From: Cyanoderma ruficeps
Lineage: Eukaryota; Chordata; Aves; Passeriformes; Timaliidae
Direction of reading: 5' to 3'
NCBI GenBank assembly: GCA_008694505.1
Contig: VZDJ01000099.1
Span: forward strand, 1,045,651-1,109,650
Length of the DNA: 64,000 nucleotides
The position numbers and the translations under genes were made by a program. Each line of letters starts with the position of its first letter. Within the stretch, counting starts at the first letter, position 1. Of the stretch, positions 50,946-61,702 are shown piece by piece. The notes beneath the pieces are model-generated. The model saw only the letters and a list, made by a program, of their open reading frames with translations. It did not search any database and was not told where the DNA came from.

Positions 50946-53900
50946 TGTGTCATTAAACTCACCTGTGTTGTAGAGTCCCAAAGAACTGATCCAGGCAGCA
51001 GCCTGAGTTGGCACCAGGCGAGATCAGATGCAGTGAAAACCCTTGAACTTTTCTCCAGTACTTGATGTCACCTTACTTGATTGCACTATGGCCACTGTCA
51101 AGCAGTTGCTCTCTGCCAACAGGTTTAGCTGTTGAGTTGTTCATTTTTGCCTATATTCAGAAATGGAAAAAAGGTACATTCTTCAAACTATGCTTTAGGG
51201 GGAGCCTCTGTGTGCAGAGATGATTTTTGTCTCCATATAGCAGTGCATGTTAAAAATTACCCTGTTGATGTCACTTGAGGCATTTCCTCCTGAGTCTCTC
51301 CCCCATCCTGAGTAAACAGCTATAAAAACTGAGAGTTCACCTGCTGTGTAATCCTGTATCAGTAACAAGCCTTCTTCTGGCATGGATAAACCAAATCTTT
51401 GGGAGTTACCACATGAGGAAATGCTTCTATTTAAAAGCTCTACATCTGGAGGCTGTGAGGTTGGAAGAGCCTCACTTCAGCTATTTGAAGGTAGAGTTAC
51501 TGGTTTTGAGAGGGTTTGACTGAGTTGGGCCATGGGAGGCCAAGTGTTTGCAGTGTCCCCTGGCTGAGCAGCGTAGGTAGCACAGAGCCACAAGGGCTGT
51601 CTCAGGGTGCGTAAAATTCAGCCTCCTGTGCTTTTTCCCAGCTGTCTCTAAAGTAAATTAATGACAACAAGTCTAGACCAATTTTTAACCAACTGCTCAG
51701 ACAGGCTCTCTCACTCTTGCTGGTGTTTTGTCAGCATAATGGCCGACTGGCCTTCTATTCCCTGCAAGCAGAGCATTTGGGAAACTAAGTGCTCCATAAA
51801 ATCAGACTTGGGTGAGCAGGAAAGCCTCATCTAAAAGCATGTCAGTAGCAGGTGAGCTGCCTGGCTGGCAGAGCAGGTGTCCTCTTGGGGGGCCTGGGAG
51901 CACTGTCTGATCAGCCACTCGCCCTCAACTGCTGCTGCTGTGACTTTCATTACAGCTTGTTTCTGCAGGAAGTTTCTGGAGAGCAGCTGCAATCCTGCAT
52001 TTCTTCACTCCATGTGTACTTACTCTGAGGCAACTGGTTTGGAAGCCAACACCCTTGCTGACTATGCCAAGAGGATCAGCTGAGCCTGCTGCTGTCACCA
52101 AAGGGTGTTCCAGGAGAGCAGCTGGGCAGCAGCAGCCTCGTTATGGCTGAACTGCATTGTCTTCAATGAAAAAAACCCTGTCCTATGGATCACTTGTTTA
52201 ATACCAAAGAACACTGAGAAACACAGCAGATTATACTCTAACAACCCAATGTGTTTTCCCAACTACCAGATCTTGATACATTTGAAATAAGTATAATTCT
52301 CTTCTAATGCTCTGAGCCTCTCTGTTTCTATAGGCTAATGGAAACAGATTTTCAAGTTGGGAGAGAGGGGCTCTCTACTTGGCAACTTCTGAGCAATCTG
52401 ACATGTGGAGGGAAAAGCCTTTCACAATTATGGTAATTAAGAGAGAGAGGAGGAAGAAGGGGAGATGTTTCCTTGAACGGAGGGACAGTTTCTTTTCTGC
52501 CCTGGTTTAAGGAGGGGAAGGGCTGCTTGCTCAGGGCTCTTTCTCTTGAGTAACTGATGAAGCAGATTCATTCTGCAAGACAGAAGCCAAGGTGATGCTG
52601 ACTGGGCAGATCTTGGAGCTCTCCAGGTCTCTGGCAACAAAGGGAGGAAACAGCATCAGAAGAAAATCATTTATGTTGCAGCAAGAACTATCTTGTGCTG
52701 GCTTTCTTTCCTCTAGGGTGGGAGGGGAAAGAGAATAGCAGTTGTTGACCCTTTTTCCCTGCTAGTGAAGGAGAGGAACACAGGCAGGAATGTCACGATA
52801 CAGAGAGGCCCAAGCTTTGTAAATCAGTGCTCTTGGCTCATCAGGGGATCCCTGCCAACTGTTAGCAGAAAGGAGTGACAATCAGAGACAATCTTAACTC
52901 ATAGGTGTGTGTTCTATCCAGTGTCACCTGTCAGGGGTCAGGTGGCTGCTGTTACAGGCCAACTGCTGCAAGGTTTATAATTGCGCAGACCCTCTGGCAG
53001 TGAATTCACAGCCAAATGGGAGTTATGAAACCATGTTTTAAGATTTAGTCTGTATAGTCAAGCTTGTGTAGCAGACAATAAAAGGCCACATTTAGAACCG
53101 TGACAGATTTTGCTGAACACTGAGAAGAGTGAGGGATATAATCAGGGAATTATTTTCATTTTTCTGATTTTTTCTGCAGCAAAAGTTATTGCAGAGGTAA
53201 TAGTGAAATTTGGAATTTGGTGATTGTGTTTACCTTTACCTGGAGAATCCTGAAGCCTGCGACCCTTCCATGGGTGCTGTTGTCTAATTTGGTGACCTAA
53301 ACATGTGCTGAACACAAGATCTGTGTTCCCTTGTGACAAATCTCTTGTTTCCTTGCGGGAAATCTTTTGGGCTCTTCTAGGAAAGATCTTGGCTCTGTTC
53401 TCCTGGCTGTTTGGTGTGGGCCTTGTGTGAAAGCAGATGGAAGTGATCTGTAACAGAATGCTGGATCATCTGTCCATGTCCAAGGAAGGAGAATGCTCTG
53501 AAGGGCCAATCCTTCCCCTTGGCAGTACCAGTTTACTGCTCCTAATATGGCTGTGGTTATTGCCCTGTGCTTTGATCAGTGATTTTTTGCCTTGTGGAAC
53601 TTGGTATCCCTGGAGACTACAGCACTGCCAGTTTAGTCCAGTCTGGAGGCCAAAGTGGGAGACTTGGGGAAAGCTTCGATGCAGGTACAGATGGGGAATA
53701 CTGAAGGAACCTGTTCCAGTGATGTCAGCCAAGCTGTAGAGCAAGGATCAGTCTCATGAGTGGCTTATCTGAGGCTGATTTCCTGTTTAGAAAGTTAAGA
53801 TAATAATCTTTATTATTGAAAAATCAGAATGATCAGCTGAAAGCACCAGCACTTAGGGAGTTAATGGCTGGCTCCGGGTCTGTGCTCCTGTGGTGCATCT

Positions 53901-56900
53901 AGAGCAGTCCCATCCCTACTCAGGTTCTGTAGGAGCTCCCTTGTGACTCCATCCCCCAGCAGTCACCGTGGGGGAAAGAGGCTGTAATTGATCCTGGTGA
54001 TTCTCAGCCACTGTGACAGCAAAAGACTGGTCCAGTGTTCCCTAAATTGCTGCTGGAGTGCCAGGACTGGGAGCAAGCACAGGGCACCCCTTGTGCCCTT
54101 TAGCCCTCAGCTGTAGTTGAGCAATGTCCCCCTGAGCTGGGCGTCTGGTCCTCCCAGACGGGCACAGTAACTCCTCTATGGAAACGTTCATACCAATTAA
54201 ATCTTATCATCAAATCATTCTGTTCCATCACTCCACTTAATTAGCCATGGCCTTTGGTATTTCAGCAATGCTGCACCGTGCCAAAAAATGAAAGTATTCT
54301 TTGTGTGGTACACACCCAACAACTGCCTGTCTGCCAGCCAGGGGCAGACCAACAAATATTTCTCCTGCACCAAAGCAGTATCTGCTGAGAAATGTAATTG
54401 CCCATTTCTGTTTTTTCAAACTGAAATGAGTTAGAGGCTGTGGTCTTTTCATCTGGGCACTCTGCTTTCCTTGCAGCAAAACCAAGCTGGTTTCTCCTCA
54501 GCCGTTTAGTGAATATAAACTGTGATGAGTCACACAAACCCCACAACTGAAAGGGTTCCTGAAGTGTTAGTTGTTAATATGGTCTTTCTATTTACAAATG
54601 ATAAACACAAGAAAGGAACACAAATTAACTGCTCGTTAGTAGCAGATCACAGCTATTACCTAAATCCTTGTCTGCAGCAGAGCCTTTGACTTTAGGAATG
54701 TGTATCAGGTCTGACCTGATTTTATTTTATGTTTGGAAACATAGGCAGATCATCACATTCCGCTTTCAGCAAGAAAGCGCCTGATTTGGCAACCTCTGTT
54801 GTAAATGGCTGCAATTTTTTCTCCCTAAAATTTGAGCAGCTCCTGTGAGTAAGTGAGGATAAAAAGCTCTGTGATCTGCAGAATCCAGCCTGGAATTGCT
54901 CATCAACAAATGACAAAAGTGAGGGAAACGTTAGGAATGAGGAAATAATAATGGTTAGTTTCCTGCTGCCCATTGATGCTGAGACCCATTTACACTGCCA
55001 GTGAGAAGGAGACCACCAACTTACCTATGACAAGGAATCAGTTGATCCATAGAAACAGGAACTCTTTTAATAGCCCCCCAAAGCTGTGCCCTGCCATCCG
55101 AGGCATTTGTCAGATGTGACGAGGCACTTGGCCTATTTTTGTCACACAGCAAATCCTTTTTCCTACTCTACTTGGGGCTCAGTCCCACCCTTGGATATGA
55201 GCTCATTGTTCTTTCACTTCCATGGAAATGTTCTGTGCCTGAAGGCAGAATTTGGCTGGATCTGAATAATGGCATCTATATAATATTCCCTTAGACAGGA
55301 CCCAAAAGACACCAACAGGTGCTGATAAGCATCCAGCCTGCAGAGAGGTGTTTGTAAATCCTCCACAGTGCTTTTGGAAAATCTGCCTTGGGGAGGCTTG
55401 GAGAAAACCTGGAGTTGCTGCAGGAACAGAGGTGGGGGTTCAGTCTGTTTGTCTTGGTGGCCAAGACAGGACCTTAACCATCACAACAGCCCCACTCCTG
55501 CCAAAAAGCCCAGGTGATGCTTTATACTCCTGTCCAGTACAGGTGGGTATGCTTCTGCGTCTTGTCCTCCATGTGAAAACCTTGTTTTCCTATAATCCAC
55601 AGAAGAGCTGATTCCAGAGGCTACATTAGCATGAAATAATCAGTCGCATCACCCATAGATTTCCAACATTGCTGTGAAGCCCTGGCTCTGGTGAAAGCAA
55701 TGGAAAAATACATGTTCACCTCTACTGAGCCACAATTTCAGTTTCCTGGGAAGCCTAAGGAGTGGCTCCAAAAGTGCCACCATCACTGGTGCTTAGGGAT
55801 TTAAAACACAGACCCCTCCTGGCTTTTCACTTGTCCTAGCAGTTCTTTAGGAAGTTGCCTGTTTCCCTTCATCATCCTTTGCTGTATGAGCCCAGAGAAC
55901 TCCTTGAACAAAGGCTTTCCTTGCATTCTCAACAGGAATTTGCCTTCCCGATCTCCAGATCATTCAACAAAAATCCTCTTTAATTTTTCCCTTGTGTTGC
56001 AGACCCATGGCAGCTTCATTGAGACAGAGGGGTTGTCACTTGTGTCAAAGCATGTAACCTATGGACACATTCACCTTTAAACCTCTCCTCTGACTTCTCT
56101 TGCTGAGGCTGCCGAGGTGTGGAGGTTTTCTGGAGTCCTGGGGGTGGTTTTTGGCTTCTGTAGGCTGTTCTTATTTAGAGTAGCTGAGATTTTGTTCCAA
56201 AGACTTTCATTTTTCATGAACTTTTTGTTCACAGGTACCTTTAAATGGTGAGTGTGGCCCTATTTCAAGGAAAAGGGGAAAAGGCAAGAAGAGGTCTAAC
56301 TTCAAGATTTAGCTGCTTTTCTATAGAACTGTAGCAAGATCTCTGCTGGTGTGTGAAACCCAGCCTTGTCCAGAGAGGCTCAGATTGGGCTTCTGCCTTC
56401 TGCTCTGTGTAAATACCTTTGCCGCCCTTTACACCAGGCTCTGGGGATTTCCACTGGATAATAAGTTAGAGTCCAAATACTGAACCATTTGGGGTGATTG
56501 ATGGGGGATGTTGTGCACTCACCCAGGGTATGTCGTTTCCAATCTGAAGGGAAGCAATTGTTTCCATATGTTGGCACGTTGGGGCTCTTGGTGCTGAGCC
56601 AGTTGTCTGGCTGCGATCAGGCAGCAGCATCTCTCAGTGATGGAAGATTATACCTTGGAAGAGGGGTGCTAACTTTAGGCTGTATTCCTTAAAAGGATAC
56701 AAACTCCGAACACTTCTCCAGGATGTAATTTATGGTTCCAGTATGTTTTGACTTTACATAGATGAAAAAACAGGCCTTTTCTGTATGCATATATGCATAA
56801 AAATTCCTTCCTGCTCTGCGGCCCCCTCTCCCCCCCAAAGGAATCCAATAAAACAATAGCTGGGACTGGGTTGTGTTGCTAACTTGGCTGCATGGGCTGC

Positions 56901-59900
56901 TGCCTGCTGAGGCTCAGAAGGATTCCTCCTCTTATTAATCCAATTCTTTACAGGTATTTTAACAGCTACATGTACTTTTGTTAACTAAATCTAGCTTTTG
57001 TTGCTCAGCTGGAATTCAGGCTCTCGAAACAGATTTTAGACATGTCCTGCACCTACCAAACCATCATGTTGGGATTTTGGGGTGGTTTGGGGTTTTTTTG
57101 TAAAGTGTCAAACTGGTTGCATGTTACTGCACAAATCAGTTAATGTAATTTTCAAACTTCATCAGTAAGATTCCTCTGTGCCAAGGCCCTGCATCAAGCA
57201 GGGAGGGGCCAAGTTAAAGGCTGCTGGAAGAAGGTATTTTTAACATAGTGAGAAGCCACCAATTTAAAATATTCTGTGAGTTCCTGAGCTATCCACAATT
57301 CCCTGAATCACCATCACCGGAGCAAAGTTGCCTGATGGTGATGCAGCCAGTGAGGGATCACCACATCCTTCCTGAAGTGTCCGTATTGCCAACAAAACCT
57401 GCAGTAGATGTGTGTGTGTGACCCCGTTTGAAAAACACAGGCAGGTCATCGGAGACTTCATTCTGTATCATATCCAGGCCAGTTCTTTTGGATAAAATCA
57501 GTCTGAAATTCTAAAAACTGCATTTTTCCCTTCCCTAAATGGTGAGCAATCATCAGGCTTTTAATCCTGCAGCCAGAAGCCTTTGCAACTGTGAGACACA
57601 GTGGGCAGAACCACTCAAATCACTGCAGCAATGCTCCCTCCTCCAGCTGGGAATAAAGAACACATCAAATCACTCTGCCACACACACATTTCATTTAGGG
57701 AAATAGGCTGGATTGGCGTTTTGACTCTGGAAATGTTTGCAGTGATATTGTTTGAGCATCTTGGGGTTTAATATTGACCGCGGGATGATCACCTCTGTGC
57801 AAGATGGCAAGATATGAAGAGAGATGTTGGAATGCTGAAAGCCAAGGATGCAAGTTTCTTCCCAGGAAGACTTGCAATGTTGTGAGAGGAAAGCAGAGAC
57901 ATGAATTTGATTTTTCTTTTCAGTCATGTGCATGGGTATTTGTGGGGTTTTTTTTTTATTTATTGGAAATATTAACTTACTAAGACCCTCTACTGGAATA
58001 TTTATGTAATATCTATTACTTGACCTGAAGAAATTTTTGATGCCTAAAATTCCCCTCAGAGGAATGAACTAATGTCTTTTAATAGAAGATTTGTTGCAAA
58101 GCTGAAATGTATGAGGATGCATAATGTATTCAACTTTTAAAGTCATTTATTAAGAAAAGAGTTTTGATCTTCTGGGCACATATTTGGATATTGAGGAAAA
58201 AATACTCAGTGCTTTTATGGGAGCTACATGCACACTCAAAATGTCAACAATGGAATTATTCACATGTGGTTTTGAGCAATGTGGCTTCTACCTTGTCTCT
58301 AGATAATGCTCTTGGTGCCTGAAAAATGTCAGAGTCTGGAATTGTTCATGCAGCTACTGCCATGGTTGGTGTGAATATATATAAATGTATACCCCTGGAT
58401 TCCAGCATGAAAATTGGGAGCTAGAATTTCCATCTACTTTTGTTTTTCATTTTTCAGGTCTTCTACAATTGCATGTATAGATTTGGTTATTAAACATCAG
58501 GAATCAGGCAATTTATAGTCCTACCAAATCAAACAATTCTCTATATAAAAGAAAAGTGCTCATTTTAAACATGCCTCATTCCTGCTCAGAAAGTTGTAGC
58601 TCCAGGGATGCCTCAAGCTTGTAGGGCTTCCTGAACAGCTACAAATCCATGTGTGTGCACTTTTGTAGGAACTCCAGAGCTGTGTTTGCATTCCTGAGCT
58701 GCAGGGATTGTCATTCCCCTCCTGCAACTGGTGAAAGCCAGAGGTAAGCCTAGGATTGCTCTGCAATGCTTGACCTAAAACTGCTTCGTTCTGCTGCAAA
58801 ACTGCTCCATCCCACCCTGCTGCAATGTAGGTCTGCCCTATCTTCAGAGCCACGTTAGCACTAATTAACTACTTCCAGCATATTAGCAGCCTTGGCTATA
58901 TGTGTCAATACTAGATGGACGCTAATCTAACGAGCTGCTCCGTGCTAATTACAACCTCATTGAGCCAACCACTTTGGGAAGAGTGGGAGATCCATTTCCC
59001 TCTGTGGTCTGCGGGCTCCTTCCCTCCTGGCCTCTCTGCCTGGCAGCCACGGTGACCTTCAGGAGCTGCCGACCTCGGATTCCAATGCTTTCCACAGTGT
59101 AGCCCATTTCCCTGGGACTCCAGGTTATCACACTCAGACTCCTGTACCTGATCTGGCCTTTGCTGCTATTTGGGGCTCATGGACCACTATTTCTGTGTGA
59201 TGGTGCATGTTCCAAAAATAAATGTCCTTAAATTAGCAGGTTCAGTTACAGGCAGCAGTCTGGCTGTAGCAGCAGAGAGCTTTATTTAGGCCAATTTGGA
59301 TTTTTTTTAACCTCTTTTGAGGTTAATAATTATCTAATTACTTAGTTAATAATAGATGCCTCTTAACATATTAGTGAGGCATCATATATTTTTCAAAAGG
59401 ACTGGATCCTTTAGTAGATGCAAGCCTTGGTCCAGCCACAGTATCTGTTCAAGGACTGCTGGTTGTATCACAGGGATGCCAACTACAGATTTACTCTATT
59501 TCAGCTGTGCTTCCACATTCAGGGTTTATTTGAGGGGTTTGTGTCCTAGTGACTCTGACAACTCTGCTGAGTTGCTGCTGTGCAAATGGAAGTGTGGTGG
59601 CCTACATTTCCCTGGTGATCAGTGAGACAGCCTGACCCACTTGAAACACGTTAACCAGCCCAGCTTCCAGACAGCTGGGAGCACTTGTCCACCACTGGAG
59701 CTGGACTGGTGCCATGCCTCAAGCTGAAAATTCAGAATTTCTGGCCTTTTTGGAGGATCTGATACAGATAATTTGTGGTTGGCGCTTGTGTTCCTCCCCA
59801 TTGTGCCTGGATGTGTCGTGGTTCAGTGTAATGGGTCACTCTGTGTTTCATTAAATATTAACAGGGAAAATGATTTGTGCTCGTTTAGAGGGCAATACTG

Positions 59901-60408
59901 CTGTGCTAATGGATGGAAAATTGCCTGGAAGGCTGCTGGTAAAGGTGTAGTGGCAACTGGTGCTGAACCCTTGTTCCGAACTGCCCTGCCAGGGGGATGG
60001 GAAACATGAAAAGGTAAAAAATCTACAGGAAAACAAGAACAAAGATACTGTAAGGAATATTCAAGCATGTGCTGAGTGACCTGACTGGCCCTTTCTGCTC
60101 TGCACTGTAAAAATTATCCCTCTGACATGGTTTCCATCCAGAGCCCAGCCAAAGTGCTGCTCTGAAAGCCACCTCAGAACACTGTCCCTCAGCAAACCCT
60201 TGCGTTGCTGTGACATGTGTGAACCCAGCCCAGTATCCCACTCCTGGCACCCGCTTTCCCTTGTGGGAAGCATTGTGGTCTCTCTGTCTGGCAAAGGGAC
60301 TCACGCAGCTCAAGAGAAGCATCTGCCTCTTGTGTTTGTGCCCCATGGGCTTGCTTGGCCGTGTCCTACAAGTGCTCCCTGACAATATTATAGCAAGATA
60401 TTTTTCAG

Positions 60409-60524
60409 TTCCACTTGTGGCTCCCAGAGCATCCAAAGGTCTCCTGGAGCTACTCCAGCAACAGACCTCCTTTAGCCATTGGTGCAACGCCAGGGAGTCT
60501 AGTAATGAACCCATCTGAGGGAAG
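60409..60524 (+). pseudogene. C2orf73-like exon C with an in-frame stop
   Basis: A 116-nt exon with acceptor ATATTTTTCAG and donor AAG/GTGGGA, phase 1 to phase 0. It reads V-P-L-V at the start and S-F-S-H-W-C-N-A-R-E-S-S-N-E-P-I-stop-G-K at the end. I recall the human counterpart as beginning V-P-P-V and ending S-F-V-H-Q-Y-N-A-R-K-T-P-N-E-P-I-R-G-K, with nearly the same length. The stop is TGA at 60516-60518 where the relative has Arg, consistent with a CGA-to-TGA transition at a CpG. The phase fits exon D exactly. This exon would truncate the protein, so the gene is probably dead here unless the base is an error or polymorphism. Confidence 0.6.
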
Positions 60525-61559
60525 GTGGGACAATGTGCATCCGGTGTGATTAATGGCATCCAGGAAGGCGGAGGAGAACGTTTATCCCAGAGCTTCCGAC
60601 TGTCTGGGCAATAGGAAGATTTGTTGTCAGATGCTTTAGATTGGCTAACAATTAATATTAACGACGCGCTCTTTTGTGCTGCTGGGACATGCTCCCCTTT
60701 GTATTTGTGTGTGCTGTAGCACCCAGGCTTCCTGTGGGCTTGATAAACAATAACCTAATCATAAATCACATGATTTGGATTTCTAAAGAGGGCGTTTATG
60801 CTGTGACTTCACTGAATCCCACTGTCTCTGCCTGCAAAAAAGCTGGTATGAGTAAGATAAGAACAAGACTAATGCAGAAGGGTCTGTTTTGATACAGGCA
60901 CTTAACTCTTGCCAGGCCTTGGCTCTCAGGAGCTTGTACATGTGACTATACATTCCTTATAAATGAGTAACTTAGCATAAATAGGCTGTAATATATATAT
61001 AAACAGACTCTGATAGGCTTCAAGAAATCCAAAATGCAGGATTTGAGTGTGAAAAATGTTTTGAGAAATGCTTGTTTCCTCTTCTGTTTATGTAAAAAAC
61101 ATAATACTGAAGAGAATCCTGAGTGGCTCTGATGAGCAGAATGGTTGGGGATGCAGTCATAAATCTCCTGGCCTACAAAAGCAGCGGTTCAGCATCGTCT
61201 CCATGGCAACCCATGGAGCAAGAAATGAAATCTGATATGAAGAGTCTCACCGAGGAGAGCCGTATGCGAGTCACACACTCGCCGAGGCAGAGTGCTGGTG
61301 AAGCAGAGAAAATAAGATGCATTTTCTTTTACTTGTTGCTTCGTTCTGAGTATTTCTGCTGGGAATAAAAGGGGCTGACAAACTAGCCATTATTCCATGG
61401 CCTTCAACTACTCGGAGCCAGGCCAGAGGCCAGCAGAGCGGCCGAGAAACAAGCGCGGGCTCTGCCAGCACTTGAGCTCATAAATGAACTCAGCTCACAG
61501 CTGCATCTCTGAGCTGCTTATGTTGCCCTGCTTAATGTCAACCTTGTTTCCCCTGCCAG
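60525..61559 (+). other. Intron between C2orf73-like exons C and D, with regulatory-looking DNA
   Basis: A 1,035-bp GT-AG interval. It is unusually complex for this window, with homeobox-type (aacaattaatattaacg near 60648), forkhead-type (ataaacaataa near 60743) and CDX/HOX-type (tcataaat near 60757, 61158 and 61479) motifs. An X-box-like GTCTCCATGGCAAC lies at 61197-61210, with one perfect half-site. The composition suggests a conserved regulatory element, which only alignment can prove. Confidence 0.45.
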
Positions 61560-61702
61560 CAACATGGAACTTTTGTGTGTGCACAGATAAAACCAATGAG
61601 TGGTCGATAGCTCCTAAGGGGACAGAAATATTCCCGAGCGCTGGAGGGTCATGTTCACCAGAACGGCCAAAAACAGAGAAAGGAAACTCAGTGAAAAGCT
61701 GA
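61560..61702 (+). pseudogene. C2orf73-like exon D with a frameshift
   Basis: The exon follows acceptor TTTCCCCTGCCAG at 61547-61559 and starts in phase 0, matching exon C. The first frame reads Q-H-G-T-F-V-C-A-Q-I-K-P-M-S-G-R and then meets TAG at 61608-61610. I recall the human protein as R-H-G-T-F-V-x-x-x-I-K-P-G-S-R at this point. Homology then resumes in another frame with P-K-G-T-E-I ... G-S-C-S-P-E ... K-T-E-K-G-N-S, ending at TGA 61700-61702. The spacing between the two blocks is 20 nt instead of the expected 21, so one base seems lost near 61605-61608. Together with the stop in exon C this marks a decayed last exon. Confidence 0.58.

Larger units (their letters stand above)
41050..60408 (+). 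other. Long stretch between C2orf73-like exons A and C
   Basis: 19.4 kb of mostly AT-rich DNA. It holds one CR1 fragment (50.7 kb), one undetermined base at 44921 next to a T-run, and palindromes at 41262-41277 and 56784-56799. At least one further phase 1-to-phase 1 exon of the C2orf73-like gene is expected here. Possible segments exist (42930-42986, 49730-49777, 58705-58743), but none has convincing similarity. No other gene was recognised. Confidence 0.6.

Noticed and set aside
55886..56080. Frame containing H-G-S-F-I-E-T-E after a good acceptor, similar to H-G-T-F-V in C2orf73
   Set aside because: The similarity is only about eight residues and there is no suitable donor. The true H-G-T-F-V counterpart with matching phase is at 61560.
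57400..57425. Short GT run
   Set aside because: Too short to be a meaningful microsatellite.
60023..60559. 178-codon minus-strand open frame, the longest in the window
   Set aside because: It is antisense to C2orf73-like exon C and its flanks, and no recognisable motif is present.
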